A stretch of DNA of 64,000 nt from Hellea sp. (lineage in GTDB: Bacteria > Pseudomonadota > Alphaproteobacteria > Caulobacterales > Maricaulaceae), in NCBI GenBank assembly GCA_028224375.1, contig JAOIVW010000005.1, positions 62,001 to 126,000 of the forward strand, read 5' to 3'. Both the position numbers and the translations under genes were made by a program. Shown here piece by piece: positions 16,607 to 24,787 of the stretch (positions are counted from its first letter, which is position 1; every line of letters starts with the position of its first letter). The notes under the pieces are model-generated. The model saw nothing but the letters and a program-made list of their open reading frames with translations, searched no databases and was not told the origin of the DNA.

Positions 16607-17158
16607 CTAATTCAGCGCTTTTTTAACAGTGGCCAGTGTTGGCTTCTTGCCAGTCAAAGCTTCAACAGTCGCTTGAGCGGCATCCGCGGCCACGGCTTCG
16701 ATATTTGCCATAGCCTTGGTTCGAACCGCGCGAATACGTGTTTCAGCGGCCTCGGCCGCCTTTGACGCCTTAGCATCCGCCGCCTCCATTTCCGCTTCAA
16801 TCTCAGCGTCAACGGATTGGCGTGTCGTCTCCGCCACGTTATGGGCCTTGGCCCGCGCCTCGGCTAATGCTCGCTCGTAAGACTTTTCAGCTTCTTCAGC
16901 TTCTTTTTGCATACGGGAGGCCGCATCCAAATCATCGGCTATGCGAGAGCTGCGTTCTTCAATCGTTTGGCCGATACGCGGTAAAAAGATACGGGAGAGC
17001 AGAAAATACAATATGCCAAATGTAAGCAACAACCAGAAAATCTGAGTCGCAAAATGATTAGAGTCAAAGGGCGGAAACGGTGTCTCCCCCTTAGCCTCGC
17101 CGCCCGCAGGTGCAGCGGCGGCGAGCTTGAGACTCATAAGTGTAATCGCGTTTAACAT
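16607..17158 (-). CDS. atpG: ATP synthase F0 subunit b'
   Basis: Second peripheral-stalk subunit (also called atpX or b2). The 183-residue protein has an N-terminal extension of ~38 residues, a membrane helix at about 37-55 (FWLLLTFGILYFLLSRIFLP), the RIGQTIEERSSRIADDLDAA segment shared by b' proteins and a long alpha-helical C-terminal part. It lies between the c and b genes as in photosynthetic and other alphaproteobacterial F0 operons. The longer, Pro/Gly-containing N-terminus is what distinguishes it from the b subunit. Confidence 0.93.
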   Translation of the reverse strand: MLNAITLMSLKLAAAAPAGGEAKGETPFPPFDSNHFATQIFWLLLTFGILYFLLSRIFLPRIGQTIEERSSRIADDLDAASRMQKEAEEAEKSYERALAEARAKAHNVAETTRQSVDAEIEAEMEAADAKASKAAEAAETRIRAVRTKAMANIEAVAADAAQATVEALTGKKPTLATVKKALN

Positions 17159-17185
17159 TGCGATACCTTCTTAAGTTTCGTCGTC

Positions 17186-17413
17186 TTAGACAACGAAAAG
17201 GAGTAGAATGGCGACGAGCAATGAGAAGATGCCCATAGCTTCTGTAACGGCGAAGCCGAAGATAAGGTTTGAGAACTGACCTTGGGCCGCTGACGGGTTG
17301 CGAAGCGCACCTGACAGATACTGACCAAAGAGGTTACCCACACCGATACCCGCGCCTGCCATACCTAGACATGCGAGGCCTGCGCCGATGTATTTTGCTG
17401 CTTCTGCTTCCAT
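17186..17413 (-). CDS. atpE: ATP synthase F0 subunit c
   Basis: Ring-forming proteolipid. I choose the ATG at 17411-17413 (75 residues, [20 protein letters not shown]) because an AAGGAG site precedes it on the minus strand; a longer in-frame upstream reading lacks one and overlaps atpB. Two hydrophobic helices flank the polar loop RNPSAA. The ion-binding acid is the glutamate in [10 protein letters not shown]; the residue after it is Ala and no Na+-type Gln/Ser ligand set is evident, consistent with a proton-translocating ring. Confidence 0.95.
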   Translation of the reverse strand: MEAEAAKYIGAGLACLGMAGAGIGVGNLFGQYLSGALRNPSAAQGQFSNLIFGFAVTEAMGIFSLLVAILLLFVV

Positions 17414-17447
17414 GATAATCTCCTTAGAAAAGCGTTTGTTAATGCAG

Positions 17448-18209
17448 TTAGTGTCCCGGATGCAAGGCATCCGAAAGATAGATACATGTCAAAAGCGCAA
17501 ACACATAGGCTTGCACAAAGGACACAAGAAACTCGAGCGGGGTTAGCGCGAAGGTCATTAAGAATGGCAGCATACCCGCCAAAGACCCGCCAACAACACC
17601 GAAAGCGCCGACCAGCATGATACAGAAGCCTGCAAAGACTTTTAGCATGATGTGACCCGCCATAACGTTCGCCCAAAGACGAATAGAGTGGGATATAGGC
17701 CGAGAAAAAAATGAGATAACCTCAAGGATTGAAACGAACCATACAATGTAAACGGGAACGCCTGATGGCCAAAATAGCTTCAGAAAGCCGAGGCCATTTT
17801 TCCAAATGCCGTAAATGATAACAATAAAGAACACTAACAGCGCCAAAACAGCTGTGACAACGATATGGCTCGTCGTCGTGAAGAAGAAGGGTATCATGCC
17901 CAACATGTTGGCAAATAAAATAAAGATAAAGAGTGCGAACACGAAGGGGAAGAACTTCATACCGTCCTTGCCAGCTGATGAGCGCAGCATATCCGCGATA
18001 AATTCGTAAGAAATTTCAGCAATGGACTGCGCGCGTCCGGGAATAAGTGACTTTTTCGTAGAGAGTAGCAGCCAGAGCGAAATTGCGGCCACACAAATCA
18101 CCATCATCAAAGATGAATTTGTAAAGCTGATATCGAAATTACCGATTTTCAGCTCAGCCAGTTTTTTAATTTCAAACTGACCAATTGGGTCTAGACCTGC
18201 AGCGATCAT
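17448..18209 (-). CDS. atpB: ATP synthase F0 subunit a
   Basis: Proton-channel stator subunit, 253 residues with five to six membrane helices. The essential arginine lies in [14 protein letters not shown], and the C-terminal helix contains the conserved Gln in [20 protein letters not shown]. The opening [11 protein letters not shown] is the usual alphaproteobacterial form. Order atpI-atpB-atpE-b'-b is standard for the F0 operon of this class; F1 genes are about 40 kb away at 57.4 kb. Confidence 0.97.
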   Translation of the reverse strand: MIAAGLDPIGQFEIKKLAELKIGNFDISFTNSSLMMVICVAAISLWLLLSTKKSLIPGRAQSIAEISYEFIADMLRSSAGKDGMKFFPFVFALFIFILFANMLGMIPFFFTTTSHIVVTAVLALLVFFIVIIYGIWKNGLGFLKLFWPSGVPVYIVWFVSILEVISFFSRPISHSIRLWANVMAGHIMLKVFAGFCIMLVGAFGVVGGSLAGMLPFLMTFALTPLEFLVSFVQAYVFALLTCIYLSDALHPGH

Positions 18210-18211
18210 TT

Positions 18212-18556
18212 TTAATCCTCGTCAAGTTCTGGCGGCAAATCTGTGCCTGAACCATCCATTCCTTCTTTCGCGGCACGTACAATGTTCATGACGCCCGTGC
18301 TAAATCCAAGTAATAGCCCGATTATCATACCCCAAGGCTGTGTTCCGGCAAATTTATCGGCAAAATAACCGAGAAATGCGCCGACAATAACAGCCGCAGA
18401 AAACTCACTGGCATATTTCAAGCCTGCACCCATGCCTGACCTGTCATTTTGAAATTCCGGTGTCTCGTGCGATTTTTTAGTCGCTTCCAGCTTCTCGCTG
18501 AGAGCCTTTAAAGCATCTGCATCAGAGTTTGAAGAATTTCCATTCGGGTTAGACAT
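18212..18556 (-). CDS. atpI: AtpI/AtpZ-type ATP synthase accessory protein
   Basis: First gene of the F0 operon, 114 residues. After a polar N-terminal ~45 residues come two hydrophobic helices (AAVIVGAFLGYFADKFAG and WGMIIGLLLGFSTGVMNIVRA), the AtpI/AtpZ pattern. These proteins assist c-ring assembly or Mg2+ handling. atpB starts 2 bases after its stop. The 180 bases upstream (18557-18737) should hold the operon promoter, but I cannot single out motifs. Confidence 0.85.
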   Translation of the reverse strand: MSNPNGNSSNSDADALKALSEKLEATKKSHETPEFQNDRSGMGAGLKYASEFSAAVIVGAFLGYFADKFAGTQPWGMIIGLLLGFSTGVMNIVRAAKEGMDGSGTDLPPELDED

Positions 18557-18737
18557 AATTACCAGCTCAAACCTTCAAAGAATCCCAATATGGAAACCCC
18601 TAGAAAGCGCGCGGAACCTAACTATTGAGAGGATATAAGTCAACAGCGGGTGAAATCGCTTAAGTCTTTGAAAAATATGAGATTTAGCTCATTTGTCAGA
18701 CATGCGACAATCTGTGCTTATTTTTAGTGGTTTTGGC

Positions 18738-21700
18738 TTATTCAGCGGCGACGAGTTTCTCTGCTGCGTTCAATTCGATTGAGAGCAGTTGAGACACGCC
18801 TTGTTCGGCCATAGTGACGCCGAATAAGCGGTCCATGCGGCTCATAGTGACGGCATTATGTGTGATAGTAATAAATTTTGTATTTGTTTGTGTCGTCATT
18901 TCGTCGAGCAAATCGCAATAGCGCGCAACATTTGCATCATCGAGCGGCGCGTCGACTTCGTCCAATACACAAATGGGGGCTGGATTTGAGAGGAACACCG
19001 CGAAAATCAGCGCGGTTGCCGTCAAGGCTTGCTCGCCGCCGGACATTAGCGACATAGAGCCAAGCTTTTTACCGGGCGGGCTGACCATAACTTCTAGGCC
19101 GGCTTCTAGCGGGTCTTCTGACTCGGTCAGCGCAAGTGAGGCTTCGCCGCCGCCAAAGAGGGTTTTGAAGAGGCGTCCAAAGTGGCCGTTGACTATATCA
19201 AAAGCGTTAAGCAAACGCGTGCGGCCTTCCGAGTTAAGCTCATCAATCCCTTCGCGCAGACGTGCAATAGCGGCTTCGAGGTCTTGGCGCTCATCATTCA
19301 TCGCCGCCAGACGTTCTTCTTGCTCGGCGGCTTCTTCATCCGCGCGTAAGTTAACGCCGCCCATTTTTTCACGCTCTTTTGAGAGGCGCTCTAATTTGCG
19401 CTCAATATCATGTTCGGACAACCCGCTGTCAGGGGATAACTCGCCAAGATGACTTTTAAGTTCTGATGGCTCGCATTGCAGGGTTTCATTTATGCGGGCT
19501 TTGGTTTCGCCGATCCGTTCTTCGGCGGCTGTTTGGCGCGCCTGAGCCGCGGCGCGAGCCTCACGCGCTTCGCCTGCGGCTGTTTCAGCTTCGCGCGCGG
19601 CAATGTCTGTTTCGCGAAATACATTTTCGGCTTGGGCTAAAACGTCAGCCGCTGTGGAGCGGCGGTTTTCTGCCGCTTCTAATTCGCTAAATAATTTACT
19701 GCGGCGTTCTTCAAATTGGTCAGGGCCGTCCGTTGCCGCAGTGAGGGACAGTTTCGCAGCATCTTGACGGCCTTGCAAAGATGTCACGCGGGAAGTGGCC
19801 GTTTCAGAGCGGCGTTGCCAATCGCTACGTTCTTTTTCAACTGAGGCGAGACGTAATGCGCGGGCTTCAGCCTCATTCTTCAAAGAGCGATAGTGACCAC
19901 TGACTTCATCAGCATGGGCACGCGCTTCGGCGAGTTTAATGGAAAGGTCTTCTTGTTGAGCGGAGACATCTTCTCCGCCAGCTAAGTCCTTATTGAGTTT
20001 CAAAGAGGCAGCATGTTGCGTTGTTAGCTCTTTAATCTCGCGCTCCAGCCTTTCGAGGCGATCTTCGAGTGAGCGTTTCTGAGCAGACTCGCGGGCGACA
20101 TCAGTTTCATATTGCGCAAGAGCGGCCTGAGCGGCACGGTCGCGGCGTTCAAGGTCTGGCAGAGCTTGGCGGGCAGATTTGGCGGCTTCATTCGCAGCAT
20201 TTCGCAAATCCCGAGCCGTTTCAAACGCGGCTTGAGCTTTGGCCACATCAGCTTCAGCGGCGCTTATTTCTCCGGCGAGTTCACCCAGGCGGGTTTGCTG
20301 TTTAAGCTTAATAGCTGCCGACGTTTCCGCGCCCGCCGCGATGACAAAACCGTCCCAACGTGCAACATGGCCGTCTGTTGTGACGAGACGTTGTCCAGGA
20401 CCAAGGTCACGTGCCAGAGTAACGATGTCATCCGCATTAACCACACCTATTTGCGATAGACGTGCTTCTAATTCTTTAGGCGCTTTTACAAAATTGGTCA
20501 GAGGTTTGGCAGCTGACGGTAGGGATTGCGACGGTGTCTTTGCACCTGTCCATCGTAATTGCGCGTCTCCGCCAATGGCGGCGTCAAGGTCTTCACCCAA
20601 AGCTGCGGCTAGGGCTTGCTCGTAACCTTTTTTTACATCGAGTGATGAAAGGGCAGGCGTCCATTCTTCTGCGGCTCCGCGCGAGACGACACGCTCTAAG
20701 GCAGATTGTTCTGCGGTGAGGCTGGAAAGCGTTTGCTTCACATCGGAAAGAGCTTCACGCGCGGCTTGGTCCTGCGTCTCTGCTGCGGCCTTTTTGGAGG
20801 CAAGGTCTTGTTCTGTTTCGCGGGCGGCCTCTAGAGCTGAAAGCGCTTCGCTGGCACCCGCGGCGAAAAGATTGCCGGAAGACCCTTCATTTTTTTCAAG
20901 AGTTGCAGCTTTCTCTTCGGCTTCGCTTTTTTCTGTGCTCAGGCGCTCAAGGCGGTGTTCGATTTGTGATAATTCACGCGCGGCGGAATCGCGGCGGGCG
21001 TTTTGATCTGCCGCCAAGCGCGTCAGTTCATTATATTCTGTTTCCAAGCGCGTGCGGGCCGCAATCGCCGTTTCAGCTTCGTCTGCCGCTGCATCAAGCG
21101 CGGCGCTGGTGTCTTTTACAGCGTTGAGTTTTTCAAATTCTTCGGTCAGCCGCGCTTCTGCGGTCGCCGCATCTTCAACAATACCGGTTTCGCGCGCCAG
21201 ATCAGCGGCTAATTGCTCTATTTGAGCTTCAAGTTTGCGGATTTCAGTATTGGCCGCATGCTCATCTTGTTCTAGCGCGTCCTTGGCCGCATTAAGGCGC
21301 CCTAATACGGCGGCGGCAATGATTTGCTCTTCGCGCTTCGGCTCCAAAAGACCGTTGAGTTCAGCCGCTTGGCGTGTCAGTTCAGCCGCTTTTGTCGCCG
21401 TATCCGCGACTTGGTTTTCGCAAGCCTTTAGCGCTTGTTGCGACCCGGCTAAAGAGTCCAGTGCGGAGACCCAGCGCTTGAGCCAGAGCAGGGCTTTATA
21501 TTCATGTATTTCACCTGCGAGGCGCTTATAGCGAGCAGCTTGGCGAGATTGACGGCGCAAAGATAAGAGCTGGCTCTCAATTTGTCCCAGAATATCATCC
21601 AAGCGAGACAGATTTGTTTCCGCTGCACGAAGGCGAAGTTCAGCTTCATGGCGGCGTGTGTGCAGCCCTGAAATGCCAGCCGCTTCTTCGAGGATACGGC

Positions 21701-22190
21701 GGCGATTAGACGGCTTGGCCGCGATAAGCTCATTGATTTGACCTTGGCGAACAAGGGCAGGAGAGTTAGCTCCTGTGCTAGCATCGGCAAATAAGAGCTG
21801 GACATCTTTAGCCCGCACGGTTTTGTTGTTGACCTTATAGGTCGAGCCTTTGCCTTTTGTGATGATACGCGAGATTTCCAGCGTGTCGTCTTCGTTGAAC
21901 ACAGGCGGTGCAATCCGCGCAGAATTATCGATGGTTAGGGTGACGTGGGCTTGGTTACGCCCTGGGCGCTGTTTAGTCCCTGAGAAGATAACGTCGTCCA
22001 TGGCCGCGCCGCGCATGGCTTTAGCGGAGTTTGCGCCCATGACCCAACGTATGGCCTCAAGCAGGTTGGATTTACCGCAACCATTAGGCCCGACTATACC
22101 CGTAAGACCCGGCTGAATGACAAAGTCAGTCGGCTCGACAAAGGACTTAAATCCTGTCAGCTTTATCTGATTAAATGCCAGCGAACCCAT
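18738..22190 (-). CDS. smc: Chromosome segregation protein SMC
   Basis: Structural-maintenance-of-chromosomes ATPase that organises and segregates chromosomes with ScpA/ScpB. The 1150-residue chain has an N-terminal head with Walker A GPNGCGKSN (about residues 33-41), two long coiled coils rich in Glu, Ala and Arg, a hinge around 500-640 (EQALAAALGEDLDAAIGG to RWDGFVIAAG), and a C-terminal head with signature LMSGGEQALTA and Walker B PICVLDEVDAPLDD. Length is normal. The start ATG lies 6 bases after the DsbA-like gene stop, the conserved alphaproteobacterial dsbA-smc arrangement. Confidence 0.97.
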   Translation of the reverse strand: MGSLAFNQIKLTGFKSFVEPTDFVIQPGLTGIVGPNGCGKSNLLEAIRWVMGANSAKAMRGAAMDDVIFSGTKQRPGRNQAHVTLTIDNSARIAPPVFNEDDTLEISRIITKGKGSTYKVNNKTVRAKDVQLLFADASTGANSPALVRQGQINELIAAKPSNRRRILEEAAGISGLHTRRHEAELRLRAAETNLSRLDDILGQIESQLLSLRRQSRQAARYKRLAGEIHEYKALLWLKRWVSALDSLAGSQQALKACENQVADTATKAAELTRQAAELNGLLEPKREEQIIAAAVLGRLNAAKDALEQDEHAANTEIRKLEAQIEQLAADLARETGIVEDAATAEARLTEEFEKLNAVKDTSAALDAAADEAETAIAARTRLETEYNELTRLAADQNARRDSAARELSQIEHRLERLSTEKSEAEEKAATLEKNEGSSGNLFAAGASEALSALEAARETEQDLASKKAAAETQDQAAREALSDVKQTLSSLTAEQSALERVVSRGAAEEWTPALSSLDVKKGYEQALAAALGEDLDAAIGGDAQLRWTGAKTPSQSLPSAAKPLTNFVKAPKELEARLSQIGVVNADDIVTLARDLGPGQRLVTTDGHVARWDGFVIAAGAETSAAIKLKQQTRLGELAGEISAAEADVAKAQAAFETARDLRNAANEAAKSARQALPDLERRDRAAQAALAQYETDVARESAQKRSLEDRLERLEREIKELTTQHAASLKLNKDLAGGEDVSAQQEDLSIKLAEARAHADEVSGHYRSLKNEAEARALRLASVEKERSDWQRRSETATSRVTSLQGRQDAAKLSLTAATDGPDQFEERRSKLFSELEAAENRRSTAADVLAQAENVFRETDIAAREAETAAGEAREARAAAQARQTAAEERIGETKARINETLQCEPSELKSHLGELSPDSGLSEHDIERKLERLSKEREKMGGVNLRADEEAAEQEERLAAMNDERQDLEAAIARLREGIDELNSEGRTRLLNAFDIVNGHFGRLFKTLFGGGEASLALTESEDPLEAGLEVMVSPPGKKLGSMSLMSGGEQALTATALIFAVFLSNPAPICVLDEVDAPLDDANVARYCDLLDEMTTQTNTKFITITHNAVTMSRMDRLFGVTMAEQGVSQLLSIELNAAEKLVAAE

Positions 22191-22195
22191 CGTAA

Positions 22196-22906
22196 CTACT
22201 CAGCTTTCTCAGCATCTTCACTTCGGTCAGGAATAGGTTCGCCTAGGGCAGGCAATATAACCTCTTCTAGGGCCTCTAATCTTGAATCCTTACTTTTATA
22301 TCTTTCGCCATTGATGAAAAACGCAGGCGTACTACCTACGCCCATATCAACACCGGTTTGCATTTTGGCTTTATATTCGTCGCGCAATGTCGTGTTTTGC
22401 AAACATGTTACGAATTCATCTTCAGAAAGCCCCGCAGACTTTGCTATGCCAATATAGGCATCACGCGCTTTACCTTGCTGGCCCATTTTCATGATCTGAC
22501 TAAAGCGTTTGAACTGAAAAGAGATGTTTTTGAAATAGTTCTCTTCAGGTGCACAGAGCGCAATCATAAAGCCCGCATCTGCATATTCAGGCACACCTGT
22601 TACATATTCACGAAAAACGTAACGGACTTTTCCGGTATCGACATATTTCTTTTTAAATTCAGGATAGACTTGATTGTGCCAGCCAGCACAGGCGCTGCAG
22701 GCGACGGAGGCGTATTCGACGAGCGTCACAGGGGCATCCGGACTTCCAGTTACATGGTCATTGGGCAGAAGATATTCTGAGGTACTCCCGCCAACGGTTG
22801 GCGTAGAACTCGTTGTTTCGTTACTACCACAGGCTACAAGGGTGAGGGCAGCTACACCTACAATGAAGGCGCGGCGAAACGAATCAGTCTTAAAAGAATC
22901 AGTCAT
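22196..22906 (-). CDS. DsbA-family thiol-disulfide oxidoreductase, lipoprotein
   Basis: Periplasmic thioredoxin-fold oxidoreductase, about 236 residues from the ATG at 22904-22906 (upstream in-frame starts are possible, adding up to 11 residues). A signal with lipobox LVAC places it on a membrane. The active site is CSAC in EYASVACSACAGWH, and the cis-proline loop GVGSTPAFFINGERY is present with the helical insertion between. Such proteins oxidise or shuffle disulfides; this subgroup typically sits beside smc in alphaproteobacteria, as here. Confidence 0.88.
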   Translation of the reverse strand: MTDSFKTDSFRRAFIVGVAALTLVACGSNETTSSTPTVGGSTSEYLLPNDHVTGSPDAPVTLVEYASVACSACAGWHNQVYPEFKKKYVDTGKVRYVFREYVTGVPEYADAGFMIALCAPEENYFKNISFQFKRFSQIMKMGQQGKARDAYIGIAKSAGLSEDEFVTCLQNTTLRDEYKAKMQTGVDMGVGSTPAFFINGERYKSKDSRLEALEEVILPALGEPIPDRSEDAEKAE

Positions 22907-23021
22907 AATAAAGTGTCTCATTTTTAAAATAGATAGCAAGTAGTGCGTAAAGGATTTGTTAAGATGTTAACACGGCGTAAATGCGGCAAGATGTGGATAA
23001 GGCAATATGTGCTGCAAGCAT

Positions 23022-23044
23022 AAAAAAACCGCCCCACAGGACGG
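23022..23044 (-). terminator. Rho-independent terminator for the YegP-like gene
   Basis: On the minus strand a 6-bp stem CCGTCC/GGGCGG (one G-U pair) with a TGTG loop is followed by seven T residues. It lies 25 bases after the stop of the gene at 23069-23398. Confidence 0.75.
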
Positions 23045-23068
23045 CCTTCACATAATATTATCGAAAAA

Positions 23069-23398
23069 TTACATGCCGTTGCGCTGGGCGTTGGCTTCTG
23101 CATCTTTCTTGGCTTTGTAGCTCTCTGAAGATGACCCTGTAATATTTCTGTTTGTAGCTATGCGTCTCCACCGAAACTCATTGCGCTTATCTTTATACAC
23201 TTCCCACCTGTCGGTTTGCCCCAAACCATCCGGGTTGCCGTCCATGCCGTGACGCTGTGCATTTTTTTTGCAATCGGATTTTTTAGTGTAGCCCTCGCAT
23301 GAAGCGCCGACAATATTGCCATTGCCCGCACGTCGCCGCCATCGATGCTCTCCCCGCTTATCTGTATACAACTCCCACACGTCGTTTTCACCTGCCAT
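23069..23398 (-). CDS. YegP-like protein with two DUF1508 repeats
   Basis: A 109-residue protein made of two copies of a ~48-residue unit: residues ~7-52 (WELYTDKRGEHRWRRRAGNG, then NIVGASCEGYTKKSDCKKNAQRHGM) and ~64-109 (WEVYKDKRNEFRWRRIATNR, then NITGSSSESYKAKKDAEANAQRNGM). The W-x-VY-D-x-x-x-x-F/HRWR and GY..K..A..NA pattern is that of the DUF1508/YegP family, small basic cytosolic proteins of unknown role. The start ATG is preceded by a GGGGGAC site that is part of a hairpin. Confidence 0.9.
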   Translation of the reverse strand: MAGENDVWELYTDKRGEHRWRRRAGNGNIVGASCEGYTKKSDCKKNAQRHGMDGNPDGLGQTDRWEVYKDKRNEFRWRRIATNRNITGSSSESYKAKKDAEANAQRNGM

Positions 23399-23404
23399 TG
23401 TAGT

Positions 23405-23426
23405 CCCCCTTAGTCTGTGAAGGGGG
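23405..23426 (-). promoter_or_regulatory. Hairpin enclosing the Shine-Dalgarno of the YegP-like gene
   Basis: CCCCCTT (23405-23411) and AAGGGGG (23420-23426) form a perfect 7-bp inverted repeat with an 8-base loop. On the minus-strand transcript the second arm, AAGGGGG, is the probable ribosome-binding site about 6 bases before the ATG, so folding would hide it. Any regulatory use is inference. Confidence 0.4.
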
Positions 23427-23534
23427 TATCATTAAGCACTCGTATAGGTTTTGTGAAGGGGGGCGCACAAAAAAGTTGCGTCTGCGCCTCTCTGTCATCT
23501 GGTTTGCGGTTATTTATTGTGCCAAAGAGCATAT

Positions 23535-24299
23535 ATGACTGAGAAAACTATCGATTTTGGCTTTGAAGACGTTCCCGTTGAGGAGAAGCAATCACGTGTG
23601 CGAGGCGTCTTTGACTCCGTGGCGCAAAATTATGACCTGATGAATGACGCTATGTCCATGGGCATTCACCGCGTGTGGAAAAATCTGACCATGACCAAAC
23701 TAAATCCGCAACCGGGTGAGGTTCTTATTGATGTGGCGGGCGGAACGGGTGACATGGCACGGCGCTTTGTTAGAAAAGCTGATGAGGTGCGTTTGCGCCG
23801 CGGCGGCGAGCCCGCCAAAGCTTTCATCTGCGATATTAATGCAGAGATGCTGCTGGCTGGAATTGATGCTAAAAAAGATGAAGGCATGGATTTAACGCGG
23901 GTTTGCGGTAATGCCCAATGCTTACCGTTTCCTGACAATTACGCTGATGCCATCACGATTGCATTGGGCATTCGTAACGTCACTGATCGGGATATGGCTT
24001 TGCGAGATTTCTTGCGAGTCTTGAAGCCAGGAGGGCGTTTATTTGTCTTGGAATTTTCAACACCTCCCGAGAAAGCGCTTCGCACCATATACGATGCTTA
24101 TTCGTTTAGCGTCATTCCTAAGCTTGGAGGATTACTCGCGGGTGATACGGCGAGTTACCAATACCTCGTCGAATCCATTCGTAAATTTCCGCGACAAGAG
24201 GCTTTTGCCCAAATGATAAAAGATGCAGGTTTTTCCCGCGTAGGTTATCATGACTTTACGGGCGGGATAGTCGCCCTGCATTGGGGATGGAAAGTTTAA
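23535..24299 (+). CDS. ubiE: Ubiquinone/menaquinone biosynthesis C-methyltransferase
   Basis: SAM-dependent methyltransferase adding the ring C-methyl in ubiquinone (and menaquinone) synthesis. I use the ATG at 23535 (254 residues, MTEKTIDFGFEDVPVEEKQ), matching the conserved family N-terminus; the preceding in-frame TTG adds six unlike residues. Key motifs are VRGVFDSVAQNYDLMNDAMSMG, the SAM-binding DVAGGTGDMARRF, and GIRNVTDRDMALRDFLRVLKPGG with LEFSTP. The C-terminal GIVALHWGWKV is typical. No ubiB follows, so it is unlinked from other ubi genes here. Confidence 0.96.
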   Translation: MTEKTIDFGFEDVPVEEKQSRVRGVFDSVAQNYDLMNDAMSMGIHRVWKNLTMTKLNPQPGEVLIDVAGGTGDMARRFVRKADEVRLRRGGEPAKAFICDINAEMLLAGIDAKKDEGMDLTRVCGNAQCLPFPDNYADAITIALGIRNVTDRDMALRDFLRVLKPGGRLFVLEFSTPPEKALRTIYDAYSFSVIPKLGGLLAGDTASYQYLVESIRKFPRQEAFAQMIKDAGFSRVGYHDFTGGIVALHWGWKV

Positions 24300-24319
24300 G
24301 AGCTTTCTAGGCGGCTGTC

Positions 24320-24661
24320 TTAGCGCCGTTTATTTTTCCGCGCAGCATATTTGGCATCGCGGCGAGCCTTAGCCGCGCGTTCCATTTCAATTTTTGCTTT
24401 TTGCGCCGCTTCTTGAGCCAATTTATGCTTACGCTCTTTCTCAATTTTTTCTTCGGCCGCTTTTGCTAACTTAGCTTTGCGAGCAATTTCTTTCTCAGTT
24501 TCGCGCTTGGCCCGCTCTTCATTTCGTTTGGCTCGCTCTTCGAGAAGCTTCGCTTTTTGCTCAGGATCCAACTGCTTGTCTTTTGCGCGTTTGAGCATAG
24601 CTAATTTAGCTTCTTTTTGCTCTTTCAAGCGATCGTTGAATGTGGAACCCGTGAAACTCAT
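24320..24661 (-). CDS. Highly charged coiled-coil protein, DUF6481-like
   Basis: A 113-residue protein composed almost entirely of Lys, Glu, Ala and Arg after a short N-terminal MSFTGSTFNDRLKEQKEAK. It is predicted as one long helix and ends in ARKNKRR. The FxDRLxxQxEAKxAMLxR opening with an alanine- and lysine-rich helix fits the alphaproteobacterial DUF6481 group; function is unknown, and the basic tail suggests nucleic-acid or ribosome contact as a guess. It converges with ubiE, 20 bases apart. Confidence 0.75.
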   Translation of the reverse strand: MSFTGSTFNDRLKEQKEAKLAMLKRAKDKQLDPEQKAKLLEERAKRNEERAKRETEKEIARKAKLAKAAEEKIEKERKHKLAQEAAQKAKIEMERAAKARRDAKYAARKNKRR

Positions 24662-24787
24662 AAAGAAAAATCCTTAATAAAAATGGCTAGGCAACGCGTT
24701 GCAGCCTTACATGGGCGCTATATCGCGCTTAGCTTGTCAAAAATCAAGTGCTGGCTGTGCTAAATCTTAACCTTGAGCTTAATTGAG

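Noticed and set aside
19466-21531. Several long plus-strand frames inside smc
   Set aside because: Shadows created by the repetitive Glu/Ala/Arg coding of the SMC coiled coils; none has protein-like character or a start site.
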